From contig NC_031768.1 in assembly GCF_001522545.3 (NCBI RefSeq), positions 81,997,769 to 82,061,768 of the forward strand: DNA of 64,000 nucleotides, written 5' to 3'. Made by a program: the position numbers and the translations under genes. Below are positions 60,801 to 64,000 of the stretch, one piece after another; positions within the stretch are counted from its first letter, which is position 1; the number at the start of each line of letters is the position of its first letter. The stretch comes from Parus major. Its lineage: Eukaryota > Chordata > Aves > Passeriformes > Paridae. The notes beneath the pieces were generated by a model. That model worked only from the letters and a program-made list of their open reading frames with translations, was not told where the DNA came from and searched no databases.

Positions 60801-63800
60801 GAGTTCCCATTATTTAATATGATGTTTCCACTATTCCAAGGTGAAATGTTTTATGGCAAGATGGAAAATTTGTCTTCTCCCCTAGGGCAGTAAGTACATG
60901 CAGATTGCACTGAACAGAATACAAACCAACTGTCCACCAGTCTGCAGGCAAACAGAAAATCTATGCATGGATTAATTGGGTTATTCCTCTCCATGTCTGG
61001 AACATCTGATAATAGGCCAGATCATATGGTATCACTGTAAGACAAGAAATCTGCTCTGATACAATCAGTCCCTGTCAGCCTTCTTATCACCAAATCCAGA
61101 ATGGTTTATCCTATGCTTTGTAGGCTACTGTAACAGGTCATTGCATGAGCAAAGAGGTAACAACTCATCCCTGTTTTTGAAAAAAAGAGTATCTAGCAAT
61201 ACATATCTGTATCTAAAACTTGATCCACACCTCCTCAGTTGTCTCAATTCCCTCTTCTGCACCTGCCTTATTCACAGCCTACATTACAAATCACTACACA
61301 ATTTTCAAGATGTGACTACTGACACCTTAATACATTATTTGATTGCCTTATACCCCAGTTGACTGCTTCAGCTGAGCTTTTCAGACAGGACAATCTGTGT
61401 GGTGCCAGCATACTCTGGGACTCCTCATGACGAATGAAGGAGTATTTAGATCAAGGTCTGTGTTTGCCTCAAAGACAGACATTACTGTCCCACACACCCT
61501 AATCTGAACATATGGAAAAAGCACCCTAGAATACAACAGCAAAATAAAGCCTTTAAAAATCCTGATATTACCACACCTTATCTACAAATTAACTTCCGAA
61601 ACCTCCCTTCTGCAAATGGAATACCAAGTAAGTGGAGAAGTTGAAAGAGAATTTTGATGAATTTTATCAACTCTATTTGCTGCCAACATAACAACAAATC
61701 ACAAACTAACAAAAAGACAAATGATTTAGGTTCTGGGTCACTTTCTGAACACAGAGAAGACAAACTTTTTGTGGTATCACTTATGCAAGAACACGAGTAA
61801 AATTGTATTAGACTAGGCATTATGAGCCAGACTTGTGGATTAGGTTCCTTTTTCTTCTTTGAGAGTAGGAAACAAATACAAAAAGTTTACAGGACAAAGC
61901 AGTAATTGTTAAACATTGCACGAGCATGCCTCTTTAGTCTGCAAATATCTATATAAGGTATAGGAAGAAAGTCTGTTCAGACATTTGTTTGAGAGCTACA
62001 CCCAAAATATTTGCAGTGGGCAATCAGAATTGCAAGTAAGCTATCTTTTGCATGGCAGTTACACACGATTTTATAAAAACCCTAAAACCCAAAAAAGCCC
62101 ATCAGTTACTATTTAATTGGTTTAAACAACAGAGTAATATCATTTCAAACTGTTTGAGGGCTATATTAGAAAAAAAAGCAGACCTATGGAATTATGCAAC
62201 CTTTCCCCATCCCTGTCATCACAATTTCTCATAAGCAACACTTCTTCTTTCTTTTGGGGTCTCTTTAGACAACAAGATTTCTGAGAGTTAGAAGTAGCTG
62301 GATACATACAAAAACAAGCCAATTCTGTTTGTAGTAATGCATATTCTTCCATTTTATGCTTGCTCAGAAGTCTGTGTATGATAAGTCTACTATCAATACC
62401 CTGCCTTGAAAAGTAACTGCAAAGGATATCTGTTAGAACTAGTCAGTCAAAATAATATATTTACAATAGGCTTTCAGCAGGCACACACTCCCAGCAGAAT
62501 CAGACCCCTGAAGCTTTCTCTATTTTTGCAATGCCACACCGATTAATGTATCAAAGGGGTTTGGCACACAGCAGTCCCCATCCACCACACAAGCAACTCC
62601 ACATTAGAACTTTATCCCCTATCATTAACCTCCTTCAGTTTACACAAGGAGCAAACAATCCCAAGCACAGCCCAAAGGAGCACTGCTAGGAGATTCTGCT
62701 GGGAAGGGCTGATGGCCACAGCAGGGAACCCTGTCACAAAGGTGACCACAACATCTTTCTGCCTTAGACACGCTGGTGCCGAGGACCAACTACTCAAACC
62801 ACAGAAGAGTCACACAACCACACTCCACAACTTCAGATCAGACAGAGACATTTCTGCTCACATTGCTGTCTCCAGAAAGGGCTCAAAGTTAAGTTAATTC
62901 TCAACTATGCATCTGTAAATGGAGTTAGGGGTTATGTTGAAGCTACTGCCAGGACATTCAGTTGTGTACGTAGCCCACTCATTTGTTCAATGATGGAGCA
63001 GGGCATATCAGAGATTCCTGGACAGGAATGATGATAAAACCAAAATAATTAAGTTAGTAATACGCTGATAAACAGCTTCTAGTCTTGATAAACTGTCACC
63101 TGACTCTTGTTTTATGCCTTTGCCTTATCCCCAGCAACACTGCCATTGAGTGACCTGCTGCAGCTCCTAGTGTAAGGAAAGAAAGAGAGGCATCTTCTTA
63201 CACTGGGAATAAAAAAAGCATAGTGTCTTTTGCTTTCTGTGCATCACACCCTCTTGTCATCTGATATTTCTTCTTCACCCCTTTGCCAATGAGAGCATCA
63301 ATATCCTCTTTCCTTTGAGACAAACCCCAGCAGAGCTGAAGGAAGAAGCAGGTATGCTGTTCCCAAAGCACTGCTGTACCTAAAACTAATCATGTTGATT
63401 CAAACCAACATAAAAGGAGCCACAAGATGGGGAAACGCCTATTACAGCCCTTAACAAACCAAGAATTAAAGCAGACTGCCTTAAGAAGGCTGCATGGGCC
63501 AGTCTAATCAGAGCAGTTTTATTAGATTAGAAGTACTAGGAACTGTTAGCAGGGAAGAGACTCTATCAGGTGATTTGTAAAATTCCACTAGGAAGTGGCT
63601 CAAAGAGGATTTTGTCATGTTACCAATTCACCCACAGTCCAAGAACAGGGCACAGATTATAAGAACACCCTTCAAACCAGAGAACTTTTTCTGGAGAGGA
63701 AAAAACATCACATTGAAAGACTTCCATTATACACACATATAAATAACATGTTGTCTGATGTTTGTATGATGACAGTTGATTCCAGCTCTTAGAGTCTTCC

Positions 63801-64000
63801 AGCTGTGCAAGGCTATAGAAGCCAAACTAAAATACTGTATCTCCTTGGCTGGAGATATAATTCAAGTAGTGTTTTAATATATATAAGATATGAAAAGCAA
63901 ACTTCATGTGCCACAATTAGGCAGAAAAATCCATTTCATATGTAAGATTCCAGGTTCTCAGAAGTTGCAATATTTAGAAACCAGAAGAGACTTTTTATTG
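57867..64000 (-). other. SYTL2: Upstream SYTL2 intron or 5' flank, no exon found
   Basis: The Slp-domain exon needs an upstream exon coding for the first helix (human MIDLSFLTEEEQEAI). I scanned this stretch on the minus strand for it without success, so it is likely beyond the right edge. Many small open frames occur (60-100 codons), none recognisable. A CR1 remnant lies at 58.5 kb. Confidence 0.6.
58493..58548 (-). mobile_element. Remnant of a CR1 3' end, antisense
   Basis: GGGTTGGGAGGGACCTTTAA followed by AGATCTAAACATCTACCCCAA resembles the reverse complement of the CR1 terminus. Short and diverged. Confidence 0.55.

Noticed and set aside
57867..64000. First coding exon of SYTL2 in the right end of the window
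   Set aside because: Searched by eye for the expected conserved first-helix sequence on the minus strand and found none.
1..64000. CRISPR arrays, bacterial-style operons, tRNA or rRNA genes
   Set aside because: The window is vertebrate nuclear DNA; none of these was seen.

Overview
This is a vertebrate, very probably avian, genomic window. Genes are split by introns with GT-AG borders, promoters lie in CpG islands, and several CR1 LINE 3' ends with the typical bird tail are scattered through it. The gene order TMEM126A (+), CREBZF (-), CCDC89 (-), SYTL2 (-) is the order known from human 11q14, so this is a conserved syntenic block. The species cannot be named from the sequence.

Layout. 1-4.68 kb: AT-rich, no gene recognised, with simple repeats and an old CR1 piece. 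4.69-5.9 kb: CpG-island promoter. 5.7-11.2 kb: TMEM126A, four coding exons giving a complete 209-residue product. 11.2-18.4 kb: non-coding, with a CR1 fragment and probably the CREBZF 3' UTR. 18.4-19.75 kb: CREBZF, but broken in this assembly. A 15-base N gap and an unrelated piece that reads as exon 1 of the homeobox gene VAX2 (plus strand, with its splice donor) sit where the centre and the DNA-binding basic region of CREBZF should be. 20.07-20.61 kb: a solo retroviral LTR with a 5-bp target-site duplication. 22.75-23.78 kb: CCDC89 as a degraded pseudogene (two in-frame stops, two frameshifts). 28.4-57.4 kb: SYTL2 on the minus strand, 16 coding exons for the second half of the Rab27-binding domain, the linker and both C2 domains. 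There is also a 4.1-kb alternative last exon at 41.5-45.6 kb that carries a five-copy, 65-residue tandem repeat. 57.4-64 kb: upstream SYTL2 intron. The first coding exon was not found and is probably beyond the right edge.

Function. The genes are unrelated neighbours: a mitochondrial inner-membrane complex I assembly factor (TMEM126A), a bZIP co-regulator (CREBZF), a coiled-coil protein gene lost here (CCDC89) and a Rab27 effector for vesicle docking (SYTL2). The most notable points are the VAX2/CREBZF chimera, the dead CCDC89, the giant repeat-bearing SYTL2 exon that ends the protein before the C2 domains, and a 230-bp near-identical sequence present in two SYTL2 introns.
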